Assembly (NCBI GenBank): GCA_913778145.1
Contig: CAJYVI010000152.1
Coordinates: 62,001-126,000 of the forward strand
Source of the DNA: an uncultured Pseudocitrobacter sp.
Lineage (GTDB): Bacteria; Pseudomonadota; Gammaproteobacteria; Enterobacterales; Enterobacteriaceae
Reading direction: 5' to 3'
DNA length: 64,000 nucleotides
Shown: positions 42,619 through 51,745 of the stretch, in pieces
Layout of the letters: each line of letters opens with the position of its first letter
Numbering within the stretch: the stretch's first letter is position 1
Program-made: the position numbers and the translations under genes
The notes under the pieces: model-generated
The model's database searches: none
The model's input: only the letters and a program-made list of their open reading frames with translations
Told to the model about the DNA's origin: nothing

Positions 42619-44607
42619 ATGAAACGCGTACACATTATCTACAAAACGCATCTGGATATCGGCTTCACCGATTTTGCCCAGGTGATTGAAGACAAATATC
42701 TGAATGAGTTTATTCCGTCGGTTATCAACCTTGCCCAGCAGGTGAACCGCGACGGGCAAAAAAACTTTATCTGGAGCTGCGGCTCCTGGCTTATTCAGCG
42801 CTATTTTCAGAAGGCGGACCGTGTGTCTCAGGAAAGGCTCGCCGAGGCAATCGAACAGGGCGATATCGTCTGGCATGCGCTGCCGTTCACCACGCACAGC
42901 GAACTGCTGACGCCACAGCTTTTACAGCACGGCCTTTCTTACAGTCAGGCGCTGGATGCGCGTTTCGGGCGTCACACCATTGCCGCGAAAATGACCGACG
43001 TTCCTGGTCATCCGCAAACGCTCATTCCCTGGCTTGCCGATGCAGGCGTTCGTTACCTGCATCTTGGCGTTAACCCGGCATCCTGCCCGCCCGATGTGCC
43101 GCCGCTGTTTCTGTGGAAATATGGCGATCGAAGCCTTATCGTTAACTACTCCTTCGGCGGCTACGGCAATGAAACCTGGTGCGAAGCGCTGGATGAGCTG
43201 CTGGTCTTCTGCCATGCGGAAGATAACTGCTCACCGCCTTCCGCCAGCGATGTGTTGCAGCTTATCGACCGCTATCGGGAGCGCTATCCGGAAGCGGAAG
43301 TCAGCGCATCCACGCTTGATAACTTCGCCGCGCGGCTGGAAACCGTGCGCCATACGCTGCCGGTGATTGAAGCCGAAATGGGCGATACCTGGAACCACGG
43401 TATCGGCACCGACCCGGCGAAAGTCAGCCGCTACCGCCGGGTAACAAACCTGCTTGCGCAAATGCCGCATCCGAATCCGCAGGCGCTGGATGCGCTGCTG
43501 ATGGTCCCGGAACACACCTGGGGTATGGATCTCAAACTGCATCTTGCCGATTACAGCCATTATCTGCCCGAGGAGTTTGACGCCGCGCGTAAGGCCGACA
43601 GCGTGACCGATCCAATGCCTGAGAAATACACGTTTATTCAGCAGTTTGTCGATAAACTCCCGCACCGCAAAATTCGTGGCTATCGCCATTTTGCCCGTTC
43701 GTGGCAGGAGCAGAGAAACTACCTGGTTAAGGCTTTCAGTCATCTTCCCGATGCACTGGTGCAGGCAAGCCAGCCCGCGCCCGTTGTCGTGAAAGGTGAC
43801 GTTACCGCTTCCCGTCATTTCCAGGTTGGTGATTACACTCTTTCTCTGGCGCAGGACGGCAGCCTCACGTCGTTGCTGATAAGTGAAACCGAACAGCTTC
43901 AGGCTCCCTTCGGGCGACTGATTTACCGTCAGGTGGGTTCGCAGGAGTATGATCAGTTCCGCGAGCGCTATATGCAAAACATGGAGGTGACCTCCGTGTG
44001 GTCGCTCTCCGATTTCACCAAGCCCGGCATGGAGCTTTCTTCTCGCCCGGTCACCACGCAACAGGCGGAATTTGCGCTACATCAGGCCCGCTGGCGCGAA
44101 GACCATGAAGCCTGGTATTTACAGGCGATAACGCGCCCAGCGCCGGATAACGCCATGATCATCCGCCTGCCGGAGGAAATTCGCACCGAATACCGTTTTA
44201 GTAAAATCCGCCACGATGTCACCCTGCGCGTCAGTATCATTGGCAAACAGGCTAATCGCCTGCCAGAGGAAGTCTGGCTGCAACTGGGCCTTGCCAACAC
44301 GCAGCACAGCCAGTGTTACAAGCTGGGCTATCCACTGAACTGGCATCACGTCATTAAAAACGGCAACCGCAACCTGCACGCCGTCGAGTCGGCCAGCACC
44401 CGGAACTGGACGCTTAACCCAATCGATGCCCCGCTGCTGGCATTGTTCGAACCGCGCGTACTCTGTTTTAACGATCACCCGCAAACCAGCACCAGTCTTT
44501 ACGGCCAGCTTTACAACAACATCTGGGGCACCAATTTCCCGATGTGGTATGAGGGAGATATTCACGTTGAATATCAATTGCGTTTCCACGCAGGAGAATG
44601 CGCATGA
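42619..44607 (+). CDS. GH38-like protein (DUF5054), putative alpha-mannosidase
   Basis: 662 residues. The N-terminal (beta/alpha)7 glycosidase domain begins VHIIYKTHLDIGFTDFA, with the metal pair His11/Asp13. The catalytic-Asp region is KMTDVPGHPQTL (Asp127), and a further metal His lies in PEHTWGMD. C-terminal beta domains follow. It has the arrangement of family 38 but with a divergent active site typical of DUF5054 proteins. It lies 3 bp after the PHP gene and shares an ATGA with the next gene. Confidence 0.82.
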   Translation: MKRVHIIYKTHLDIGFTDFAQVIEDKYLNEFIPSVINLAQQVNRDGQKNFIWSCGSWLIQRYFQKADRVSQERLAEAIEQGDIVWHALPFTTHSELLTPQLLQHGLSYSQALDARFGRHTIAAKMTDVPGHPQTLIPWLADAGVRYLHLGVNPASCPPDVPPLFLWKYGDRSLIVNYSFGGYGNETWCEALDELLVFCHAEDNCSPPSASDVLQLIDRYRERYPEAEVSASTLDNFAARLETVRHTLPVIEAEMGDTWNHGIGTDPAKVSRYRRVTNLLAQMPHPNPQALDALLMVPEHTWGMDLKLHLADYSHYLPEEFDAARKADSVTDPMPEKYTFIQQFVDKLPHRKIRGYRHFARSWQEQRNYLVKAFSHLPDALVQASQPAPVVVKGDVTASRHFQVGDYTLSLAQDGSLTSLLISETEQLQAPFGRLIYRQVGSQEYDQFRERYMQNMEVTSVWSLSDFTKPGMELSSRPVTTQQAEFALHQARWREDHEAWYLQAITRPAPDNAMIIRLPEEIRTEYRFSKIRHDVTLRVSIIGKQANRLPEEVWLQLGLANTQHSQCYKLGYPLNWHHVIKNGNRNLHAVESASTRNWTLNPIDAPLLALFEPRVLCFNDHPQTSTSLYGQLYNNIWGTNFPMWYEGDIHVEYQLRFHAGECA

Positions 44608-47177
44608 GCGATGTCCGCACCATACACGCGGTCTCGCATACCCACTGGGACCGCGAATGGTATTTCTCCACGCTTGATACCCAGCTGTTTGCCCTTAAGG
44701 CATTCAGCGAGCTCATCGAAGCGCTGGAGAATAACCCACGTTTCGTTTTTCATCTTGATGGGCAAAGCTCAATTTTCGATGATTTCATCCGCCTCAGGCC
44801 AGAAATGGCCGATCGCGCCAGGGCGCTGGTTACGCAGAAAAGGTTACTGATTGGCCCGTGGTACACCCAGCCGGATCTCTTCAACATCAGCCCCGAATCG
44901 CTGTTCCGCAATTTGCGCATCGGTATTCATCACGCCAGACAGGCGGGTTATTGCATGCAGGTGCTTTATCTACCCGATACCTTCGGTAGCCACGCACAGC
45001 TCCCGCAAATCGCCCGCGCGTTTGGCCTGCCGGCCATTTTGCTGCGTCGTGGTTATGACCCCAACGTGATGGGCCCGACAGAGCTCAACTGGAAAGCGCT
45101 GAACGGCGATTGCGTGACCACCGTCATCACGCCGTTTGGCTATTCGCTGGCGCACCCGGAGCGCGGTGGACGCTGGCGAAATTTCTCTCGCCATCATCTG
45201 GATGAAGAGACGTTCCCGCTTATCGCGCGCATGAAAAGATTAACCGCGTCGGAGGATCTTCTCTGCCCGATCGGCGGCGATCAGGTCAGCTGTGACGCAG
45301 ATTTTGATCGGCTTATTGAAGAGATCAATCATTACAGTGACGATCGCTGGGAAGTGAGCAGCTACGAACGCTTCTTTGCCACCTTACACGGCAAAACCTT
45401 GCCGCACTGGCGTGGGGAGTTTCGCATCCCGCGCCTCGCACGCGTCCACAAAAGTATTGGCTCATCACGCTACGACATTAAAAAAGCCAACTTCGATGCC
45501 GAAGAGATCCTGATCCATCTGGCAGAACCGATGCTGGCAATAGCCCGTTTGAACGGCATCGCCCACGGTGACGCGCTGCTCGAACAGGCGTGGCGCTGGC
45601 TGCTGGAAAGCCACGCTCACGACAGCATGGGCGGCTGCAATAGCGATGAAACCAACCGCGATATCCTTCACCGCTGCCGCCAGGCACAACAGATTGGCGA
45701 GGCGATTTACAGCCTCCACGCGCGTCAGATTCTGGCGAACCTCGCGCCAGAGCAAAACTATCGCTTTATGCTCAGCAACGGCACCAGCAGCCCAACCGTT
45801 ACGGCACGCCAGCAAACGCTGATTACGCCGGAAGCCAGCTTCCGCGTGCTTGATGAAACGGGCAGACCGGTACAGGTTGTGTTACGTCAGCAGAAAAAAA
45901 TCCAGCGCCCGCGCCATGTTTTACTCACCCCGGACGGCGAAGTCGAAACCGAGCAGCAGGCGTGGTATTACGAAAATGTGGTGGATATCCTCAATGCGCC
46001 GGTTCCACCGTTGGGTCTGGCGCTATTCTTTGTTGCTCCAGCCCCTGCACCACAGCCTTTGCTCGCCAACGCGCCGGAAGCGACGGCGATTGAAAATGCG
46101 AACTATCGCCTGAGCCTGCACCGCAACACGCTGCGGCTGGAAGACAAAATTCAGGGCCGTGTACTGGAACCGCTGCTTCACCTTCACGACGTTAGCGACG
46201 ACGGCGATCTTTATGATTTTTCACCTCTTCCCGGCGACGACGGCCTGATCTTTTCGGCATTTCAGCGCGTGGCAATACTCAGTCACCCGGCGCATCAGGA
46301 GATGCACCTGCGGGCTACGCTCAACTTACCAGAAGGTCTGAACGACGACCGCCGCACGCGTAGTGAAAACACACGTTCTGTCGCCGTAGAACTGATCGTT
46401 ACGCTCGAAGATGACATCATCCGTTTTGCCATGAGCGTCGATAATCAGGTACGCGAGCATCGCCTGCAGCTGCGTTTTAACAGTGAAAAAGTCATCACCG
46501 CCATAAACGCCGACGTGCCTTTCGGCTCAATCGCGCGCGAAAACCAGGCCATTAGCTGCGCAGCGGGCTTCGCTGAAATGCCTGTCGACACCGAACCGTT
46601 TATGCGCCAGTTGAGCGCGCATCCGGATTTCCACTTTTTTGCCCGTGGCCTGAAAGAGTATGAATATCACGGTCAGGAACTGCGCGTAACGCTGTTTCGC
46701 GGCACCGGCAACCTTGGCAAAGATGATCTGCTCTATCGTCCGGGCCGCGCCTCCGGGCAGCGGATGGCAACCCCAGAAGGCAACCTCATTGGCAAACTGC
46801 ATTTTGAATTTGCACTCTGCCTGGCACCGCTATCCCCCGCCCAGCTCGCTGTTCGCCAGCAGCATTACAGCTTCTCGCCGGTACTCTGGCAGTGGCAGCA
46901 GGATCGCAGTTGCCTGCATCGGCTGGATAACTTTGATCTCCATATTCCGCAGCAGGAAATGACACGGTTGAAAATTCTGGACGCGCTACCCGAGGGATTC
47001 ATTGTCAGCGGCGTCGATGTGCTGTACGGGCAAACGCTGGTACGGCTTTACAACCCTTCAGCAGAGGAATTACCCATTCCCGCACCGTGGCTGCCGCACC
47101 TGTGTAACGCCTTGGGCGAGCCGGAAGAGAAAACCCGGTTGCGGGGTTACGATCATTTGACGCTGAAAGTGGAGTGA
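44604..47177 (+). CDS. Alpha-mannosidase, GH38 (MngB-like)
   Basis: 857 residues from the ATG at 44604, with AGGAG 7 bp upstream; the ATG two codons before is too close to the ribosome binding site. Metal ligands are in SHTHWDREWYF (residues 11-21), the nucleophile Asp125 in YLPDTFGSHAQLPQI, and the second metal His in ESHAHDSMGGCNSDE near residue 335. It is colinear with E. coli MngB, which cleaves 2-O-(6-phospho-mannosyl)-glycerate, so a phosphorylated mannoside from the PTS is a plausible substrate. The start overlaps the previous stop (ATGA). Confidence 0.9.
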   Translation: MSDVRTIHAVSHTHWDREWYFSTLDTQLFALKAFSELIEALENNPRFVFHLDGQSSIFDDFIRLRPEMADRARALVTQKRLLIGPWYTQPDLFNISPESLFRNLRIGIHHARQAGYCMQVLYLPDTFGSHAQLPQIARAFGLPAILLRRGYDPNVMGPTELNWKALNGDCVTTVITPFGYSLAHPERGGRWRNFSRHHLDEETFPLIARMKRLTASEDLLCPIGGDQVSCDADFDRLIEEINHYSDDRWEVSSYERFFATLHGKTLPHWRGEFRIPRLARVHKSIGSSRYDIKKANFDAEEILIHLAEPMLAIARLNGIAHGDALLEQAWRWLLESHAHDSMGGCNSDETNRDILHRCRQAQQIGEAIYSLHARQILANLAPEQNYRFMLSNGTSSPTVTARQQTLITPEASFRVLDETGRPVQVVLRQQKKIQRPRHVLLTPDGEVETEQQAWYYENVVDILNAPVPPLGLALFFVAPAPAPQPLLANAPEATAIENANYRLSLHRNTLRLEDKIQGRVLEPLLHLHDVSDDGDLYDFSPLPGDDGLIFSAFQRVAILSHPAHQEMHLRATLNLPEGLNDDRRTRSENTRSVAVELIVTLEDDIIRFAMSVDNQVREHRLQLRFNSEKVITAINADVPFGSIARENQAISCAAGFAEMPVDTEPFMRQLSAHPDFHFFARGLKEYEYHGQELRVTLFRGTGNLGKDDLLYRPGRASGQRMATPEGNLIGKLHFEFALCLAPLSPAQLAVRQQHYSFSPVLWQWQQDRSCLHRLDNFDLHIPQQEMTRLKILDALPEGFIVSGVDVLYGQTLVRLYNPSAEELPIPAPWLPHLCNALGEPEEKTRLRGYDHLTLKVE

Positions 47178-47182
47178 AAAGA

Positions 47183-47221
47183 TAGCCCGGCCGCTTTAAC
47201 CGCAGGCCGGGCTATCTTTTA
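47183..47221 (+). terminator. Terminator of the PTS-mannosidase operon
   Basis: AGATAGCCCGGCC / GGCCGGGCTATCT is a long perfect stem followed by TTTT, starting 6 bp after the last stop. Confidence 0.95.
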
Positions 47222-47294
47222 TGAATTCTGAAAGTGCGCTGACGGGCTTTAACCCACACACTTCTTATGCCATCGTCCGGTTTTTTACTCACGG

Positions 47295-48179
47295 ATGAAA
47301 ATCATGGAAGCGCCTGCGCTAAAAATACCGTTTCAGCCCCGAAAGATTATCTTCATCACCTTTGCGGGACTCATTATTCTGTTTCTGCTGCTCCTCTCCT
47401 GGTACACCGTCAACGAAGGCGAACGCGGTATTCTTTTGCGTTATGGAAAAATTGTGAAGGTTGCCGAGCCGGGTCTCGGATTTAAAATTCCGTTTATCGA
47501 AGGCGTGGAAAAGATTTCAATTCGTAATCAGGCGGTTGTTTATCAGGGGCTTCAGGCTTATAGCCGCGATCAACAGCCCGCACAAATGACCGTATCCGTC
47601 AGCTTCCATATTCCACCTTCAGAAGCCGGCGCGGTCTATACCACCTACAACACCATTGACGCGCTCAAAGACAGGCTAATTGTTCGCCAGCTTCCTACAC
47701 AACTGGAAAACGTATTTGGGCAGTACACCGCCATCAGCGCGGTACAGGATCGTACCCGGCTGGTGCAGGACCTGCAAAACGCCATGCGCAAAGCCGTTGT
47801 TGGCCCGGTGATTATCGATGGAGTACAGATTGAAAATATCGATTTTTCCGACGCGTATGAAAAATCAATTGAAGACAGAATGAAGGCGGAAGTCGCCATT
47901 GCCACCCGTAAGCAAAATCTGGAGACCGAAAAAATCCAGGCGCAGATTGCTATCACCCAGGCGCAGGCCGAAGCCGAAAGTAAGCTGGCCGCAGCCAAAG
48001 CCGAAGCGGAGACCATTCGTTTAAAAGGTGCCGCAGAAGCAGAAGCCATTCGCCTACGCGGCGAAGCGCTGCGTGATAATCCGAATCTCATCGCGCTGAC
48101 GACCGCTGAACGCTGGAACGGCAAACTGCCGGATACCATGATCCCCGGTGGAACGGTGCCGTTTATTTCGACGAAATAG
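47295..48179 (+). CDS. SPFH/prohibitin-family membrane protein
   Basis: 294 residues. One N-terminal membrane helix (IIFITFAGLIILFLLLLSW, about residues 18-36) is followed by the SPFH domain (VNEGERGILLRYGKIVKVAEPG) and a long charged coiled coil (about residues 180-265, with repeated QAEAESKLAAAKAEAE). It resembles prohibitin/HflK-type scaffolds. No partner such as an NfeD protease is adjacent. The first ATG has only a weak ribosome binding site; MEAPALK three codons later is possible. E. coli K-12 has nothing equivalent here. The role is unknown. Confidence 0.85.
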   Translation: MKIMEAPALKIPFQPRKIIFITFAGLIILFLLLLSWYTVNEGERGILLRYGKIVKVAEPGLGFKIPFIEGVEKISIRNQAVVYQGLQAYSRDQQPAQMTVSVSFHIPPSEAGAVYTTYNTIDALKDRLIVRQLPTQLENVFGQYTAISAVQDRTRLVQDLQNAMRKAVVGPVIIDGVQIENIDFSDAYEKSIEDRMKAEVAIATRKQNLETEKIQAQIAITQAQAEAESKLAAAKAEAETIRLKGAAEAEAIRLRGEALRDNPNLIALTTAERWNGKLPDTMIPGGTVPFISTK

Positions 48180-48181
48180 AG

Positions 48182-48206
48182 AAGGGCCGCTTTCGCGGCC
48201 CTTCTC
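48182..48206. terminator. Bidirectional terminator between SPFH gene and tktA
   Basis: AAGGGCCGC / GCGGCCCTT stem with a short TTTC loop, immediately after the SPFH stop and 18 bp from the tktA stop. Confidence 0.85.
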
Positions 48207-48223
48207 ACATAACGTCTTACCGA

Positions 48224-50215
48224 TTACAGCAGCGCTTTTGCTTTCGCAACCACGTTGTCAACGGTGAAGCCGAACTCTTCAAACAGCAGCTCTGCCGGAG
48301 CAGACTCACCGAAGGTAGTCATACCGACGATAGCGCCGTTCAGGCCAACGTACTTGTACCAGTAGTCAGCAATACCTGCTTCTACCGCAACGCGTGCGGA
48401 AACCGCTTTCGGCAGTACAGACTCGCGGTAAGCCGCATCCTGCTTGTCGAATGCGTCAGTAGACGGCATGGAAACCACGCGCGCTTTCACGCCTTCGGCA
48501 GTCAGTTTTTCGTAGGCCGCTACAGCCAGTTCAACTTCAGAACCGGTCGCGATGAAGATCAGTTCCGGCTGGCCGGCACAGTCTTTCAGCACATAACCAC
48601 CGCGCGCGATATTTGCCAGTTGCTCTTCGGTACGTTCCTGCTGCGCCAGGTTCTGACGGGAGAGGATCAGCGCAGTCGGGCCGTCCTGACGTTCTACACC
48701 GTATTTCCACGCAACCGCGGATTCAACCTGGTCACACGGACGCCAGGTGGACATGTTCGGGGTTACGCGCAGAGAAGCCACCTGCTCTACCGGCTGGTGA
48801 GTCGGGCCATCTTCGCCCAGACCGATGGAGTCATGGGTGTAAACCATCACCTGACGCTGTTTCATCAGCGCAGCCATACGCACGGCATTACGTGCGTATT
48901 CCACGAACATCAGGAAGGTAGAGGTGTACGGCAGGAAACCACCGTGCAGAGAGATACCGTTGGCAATCGCGGTCATACCAAATTCACGTACACCGTAATG
49001 GATGTAGTTACCGGCGGTATCTTCGTTGATAGCTTTAGAACCAGACCACAGAGTCAGGTTAGACGGTGCCAGGTCAGCGGAGCCGCCAAGGAATTCCGGC
49101 AGCAGCGGGCCAAATGCTTCAATCGCATTCTGAGACGCTTTACGGCTGGCGATTTTCGCCGGGTTAGCCTGCAGTTTGGCGATGAATTCGTTGGCTTTCG
49201 CGTCGAAGTCAGACGGCATTTCACCTTTCATACGGCGGGTGAATTCAGCGGCTTCCTGCGGGAAGGCTTTCGCGTAAGCGGCGAATTTCTCGTTCCATGC
49301 GGATTCTTTTGCCTGGCCTGCTTCTTTCGCATCCCACTGAGCATAGATTTCAGACGGGATTTCGAACGGCGGGTATTTCCAGCCCAGTTTTTCGCGAGTC
49401 AGCGCGATTTCAGCGTCGCCCAGCGGCGCACCGTGGGAGTCGTGGGTACCGGCTTTGTTCGGCGAACCGAAACCAATGATGGTTTTGCACATCAGCAGGG
49501 ACGGTTTGTCAGTCACTGCGCGCGCTTCTTCTACGGCGCGTTTGATGGAGTCTGCATCGTGACCATCAACACCGCGAACCACGTGCCAGCCGTAAGCTTC
49601 GAAACGTTTAGCGGTATCGTCAGTGAACCAGCCTTCAACGTGACCATCGATGGAGATACCGTTGTCATCGTAGAACGCAACCAGTTTGCCCAGCTTCAGA
49701 GTGCCTGCCAGAGAACATACCTCGTGAGAGATACCTTCCATCATGCAGCCGTCGCCCATGAAGGCGTAGGTGAAGTGGTCAACGATGTCGTGACCCGGAC
49801 GGTTGAACTGCGCCGCCAGCGTTTTTTCTGCGATAGCCATACCGACTGCGTTCGCAATCCCCTGACCCAGCGGGCCAGTGGTGGTTTCCACACCTGCGGT
49901 GTAGCCCACTTCCGGGTGACCCGGGGTTTTGGAATGCAGTTGACGGAAGTTTTTCAGCTCGGACATTGGCAGATCGTAGCCGGTAAGGTGCAGCAGGCTG
50001 TAAATCAGCATAGAGCCGTGGCCATTAGACAGCACGAAGCGGTCACGGTCAGCCCAGGAAGGGTTCTGCGGGTTGTGGTTCAGGAAATCACGCCACAGGA
50101 CTTCGGCAATGTCAGCCATGCCCATAGGGGCACCCGGGTGGCCGGATTTGGCTTTCTGTACTGCGTCCATGCTCAGCGCACGAATAGCATTAGCAAGCTC
50201 TTTACGTGAGGACAT
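48224..50215 (-). CDS. tktA: Transketolase A
   Basis: ThDP-dependent enzyme of the pentose phosphate pathway, 663 residues as in E. coli. The ThDP motif is [29 protein letters not shown] (Gly-Asp-Gly near residue 154, then N of DDNG). The catalytic His and substrate residues lie in [31 protein letters not shown] and the Glu-containing pyrimidine region. It begins [19 protein letters not shown]. Its promoter shares 279 bp with the divergent loiP. Confidence 0.98.
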   Translation of the reverse strand: MSSRKELANAIRALSMDAVQKAKSGHPGAPMGMADIAEVLWRDFLNHNPQNPSWADRDRFVLSNGHGSMLIYSLLHLTGYDLPMSELKNFRQLHSKTPGHPEVGYTAGVETTTGPLGQGIANAVGMAIAEKTLAAQFNRPGHDIVDHFTYAFMGDGCMMEGISHEVCSLAGTLKLGKLVAFYDDNGISIDGHVEGWFTDDTAKRFEAYGWHVVRGVDGHDADSIKRAVEEARAVTDKPSLLMCKTIIGFGSPNKAGTHDSHGAPLGDAEIALTREKLGWKYPPFEIPSEIYAQWDAKEAGQAKESAWNEKFAAYAKAFPQEAAEFTRRMKGEMPSDFDAKANEFIAKLQANPAKIASRKASQNAIEAFGPLLPEFLGGSADLAPSNLTLWSGSKAINEDTAGNYIHYGVREFGMTAIANGISLHGGFLPYTSTFLMFVEYARNAVRMAALMKQRQVMVYTHDSIGLGEDGPTHQPVEQVASLRVTPNMSTWRPCDQVESAVAWKYGVERQDGPTALILSRQNLAQQERTEEQLANIARGGYVLKDCAGQPELIFIATGSEVELAVAAYEKLTAEGVKARVVSMPSTDAFDKQDAAYRESVLPKAVSARVAVEAGIADYWYKYVGLNGAIVGMTTFGESAPAELLFEEFGFTVDNVVAKAKALL

Positions 50216-50494
50216 TTTGACTCCAGTTCGGACTGTTGAAGGCTATGCCCCTTAACGACTTGACGACCGCGCGTTATGGGCTACGCCAGAAAAAAGTGCC
50301 AACAATGTAACCCAAGCGACAAGTCATGTACATGGACCATCCTTTTGCCGCTTCAGAAATCTCCGGAACAGGGCACACTCTGTGCAAACCACTCGCTCAT
50401 CTTTAAGGATTTTCTTTATACTTGAGAAAAATCTGGCTCCGCTTGCTGGGGCATTTTCAGTCATTATTTAAATGAGTGAGTTCGGAATAACAAT

Positions 50495-51253
50495 ATGAAA
50501 ACACGTGCGATCGTGCTGGCTCTGGGTGCGTCACTGCTGCTGAGCGGCTGTCAGAATATGGATTCAAACGGCATGTTAAACTCCGGCGCGGGTGCCTTTC
50601 AGGCTTTCTCGCTGAGTGACGAACAGGTGCAGGCGCTGAGCGACCAGGCCTGTAAGGATATGGACGCGAAAGCTACCATTGCCCCGTCGACCAGCGACTA
50701 CAGCAAGCGTCTGAATAAAATTGCCGCCGCGCTGGGCGATAACATTAACGGTCAGCCGGTGAACTATAAGGTTTACGTGGCGAAAGACGTTAATGCCTTT
50801 GCGATGGCGAACGGCTGTATTCGTGTATACAGCGGCCTGATGGACATCATGACCGATAACGAAGTCGAAGCGGTGATTGGTCATGAAATGGGTCACGTTG
50901 CGCTGGGCCACGTGAAAAAAGGCATGCAGGTGGCGATTGGTACCAACGCCCTGCGCGCAGCAGCGGCATCGGCGGGTGGCATCGTAGGCAGCCTGTCGCA
51001 ATCGCAGCTTGGCGATTTGGGTGAAAAACTGGTGAACTCTCAGTTCTCCCAGCGTCAGGAATCGGAAGCGGATGACTACTCTTACGATCTGCTACGTAAG
51101 CGTGGCATTAACCCAACCGGCCTCGCCACCAGCTTTGAAAAACTGGCGAAACTGGAAGATGGTCGCCAGAGTTCCATGTTTGACGATCACCCGGCATCGC
51201 AGGAACGTGCGGCGCATATTCGCCAGCGCCTGGCGGCGGATGGGATTAAGTAA
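50495..51253 (+). CDS. loiP: Metalloprotease LoiP (YggG)
   Basis: Outer-membrane-associated zinc lipoprotease of the M48 family, 252 residues as in E. coli. The lipobox LLLSGC puts the lipidated Cys near residue 19. The zinc motif is VIGHEMGHVALGH near residues 127-139, with the third ligand Glu in QESEADDYSYDLL. In E. coli it cleaves Phe-Phe bonds and rises at low osmolarity. The start MKTRAIVLALGA is conserved. A GC-rich repeat follows. Confidence 0.96.
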   Translation: MKTRAIVLALGASLLLSGCQNMDSNGMLNSGAGAFQAFSLSDEQVQALSDQACKDMDAKATIAPSTSDYSKRLNKIAAALGDNINGQPVNYKVYVAKDVNAFAMANGCIRVYSGLMDIMTDNEVEAVIGHEMGHVALGHVKKGMQVAIGTNALRAAAASAGGIVGSLSQSQLGDLGEKLVNSQFSQRQESEADDYSYDLLRKRGINPTGLATSFEKLAKLEDGRQSSMFDDHPASQERAAHIRQRLAADGIK

Positions 51254-51255
51254 CA

Positions 51256-51345
51256 CCCCCTCACCCTAACCCTCTCCCTGTGGGAGAGGGAACCGTTCTG
51301 TACCGGTTTTCTCCCTCTCCCCGTGGGAGAGGGCCGGGGTGAGGG
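51256..51345. repeat. GC-rich intergenic inverted repeat, copy 3
   Basis: CCCTCACCCTAACCCTCTCC and GGGAGAGGGCCGGGGTGAGG arms around about 45 bp, the same family as copies at 7479 and 11369. It lies just after the loiP stop and may form its 3' end. Confidence 0.85.
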
Positions 51346-51745
51346 CATCAGCGCGCACATTCCCTCCCGTTTAACCTCATAATGAATAATTGTGCAAAGC
51401 TAATACGATTATTTTATTCATCATTAAATCGCATCAATCGTTAATTAAACAGCACGAATTGCTAACGCTAACTGAAAATCGCCAAATAAATAATTTCAAA
51501 AGATCGCGTTTCAAAAGATATTTATTTTGTCATTTACAAACTTCCTGTTCATTCTCTCCTTGAGAATAAACCAATGCCATATAATCCATAGTCCATCCCC
51601 TGTAAGCCTTGCCAGTCGTGGCCTGACATACCCGGCAATAGTGAAGAAACATTTACACACATAATGATTGCAATCGTTATTCATTCAGGAGAATATCGCG
51701 AAGAACTCACAACTTTTAATATAGACAGACAGAGACGTTCCCGCC
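51346..51745. promoter_or_regulatory. AT-rich promoter region of the porin gene
   Basis: 400 bp without a gene. Two direct copies of TTTCAAAAGAT at 51494-51504 and 51509-51519, and a 20-bp inverted repeat at 51661-51680, are the visible features. The composition drops sharply from the loiP side, as expected for an inserted segment. Confidence 0.5.
51661..51680. promoter_or_regulatory. 20-bp inverted repeat before the porin gene
   Basis: ATAATGATTG / CAATCGTTAT has 9 of 10 arm positions complementary, 66 bp upstream of the porin start. It resembles a Fur box stretched by one or two bases, but could equally be an IclR-type operator. Unassigned. Confidence 0.4.

Noticed and set aside
48620..50209. 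529-codon open frame antisense to tktA
   Set aside because: It is an exact shadow of a strongly coded housekeeping gene in a GC-rich genome and shows no domain or ribosome binding site.
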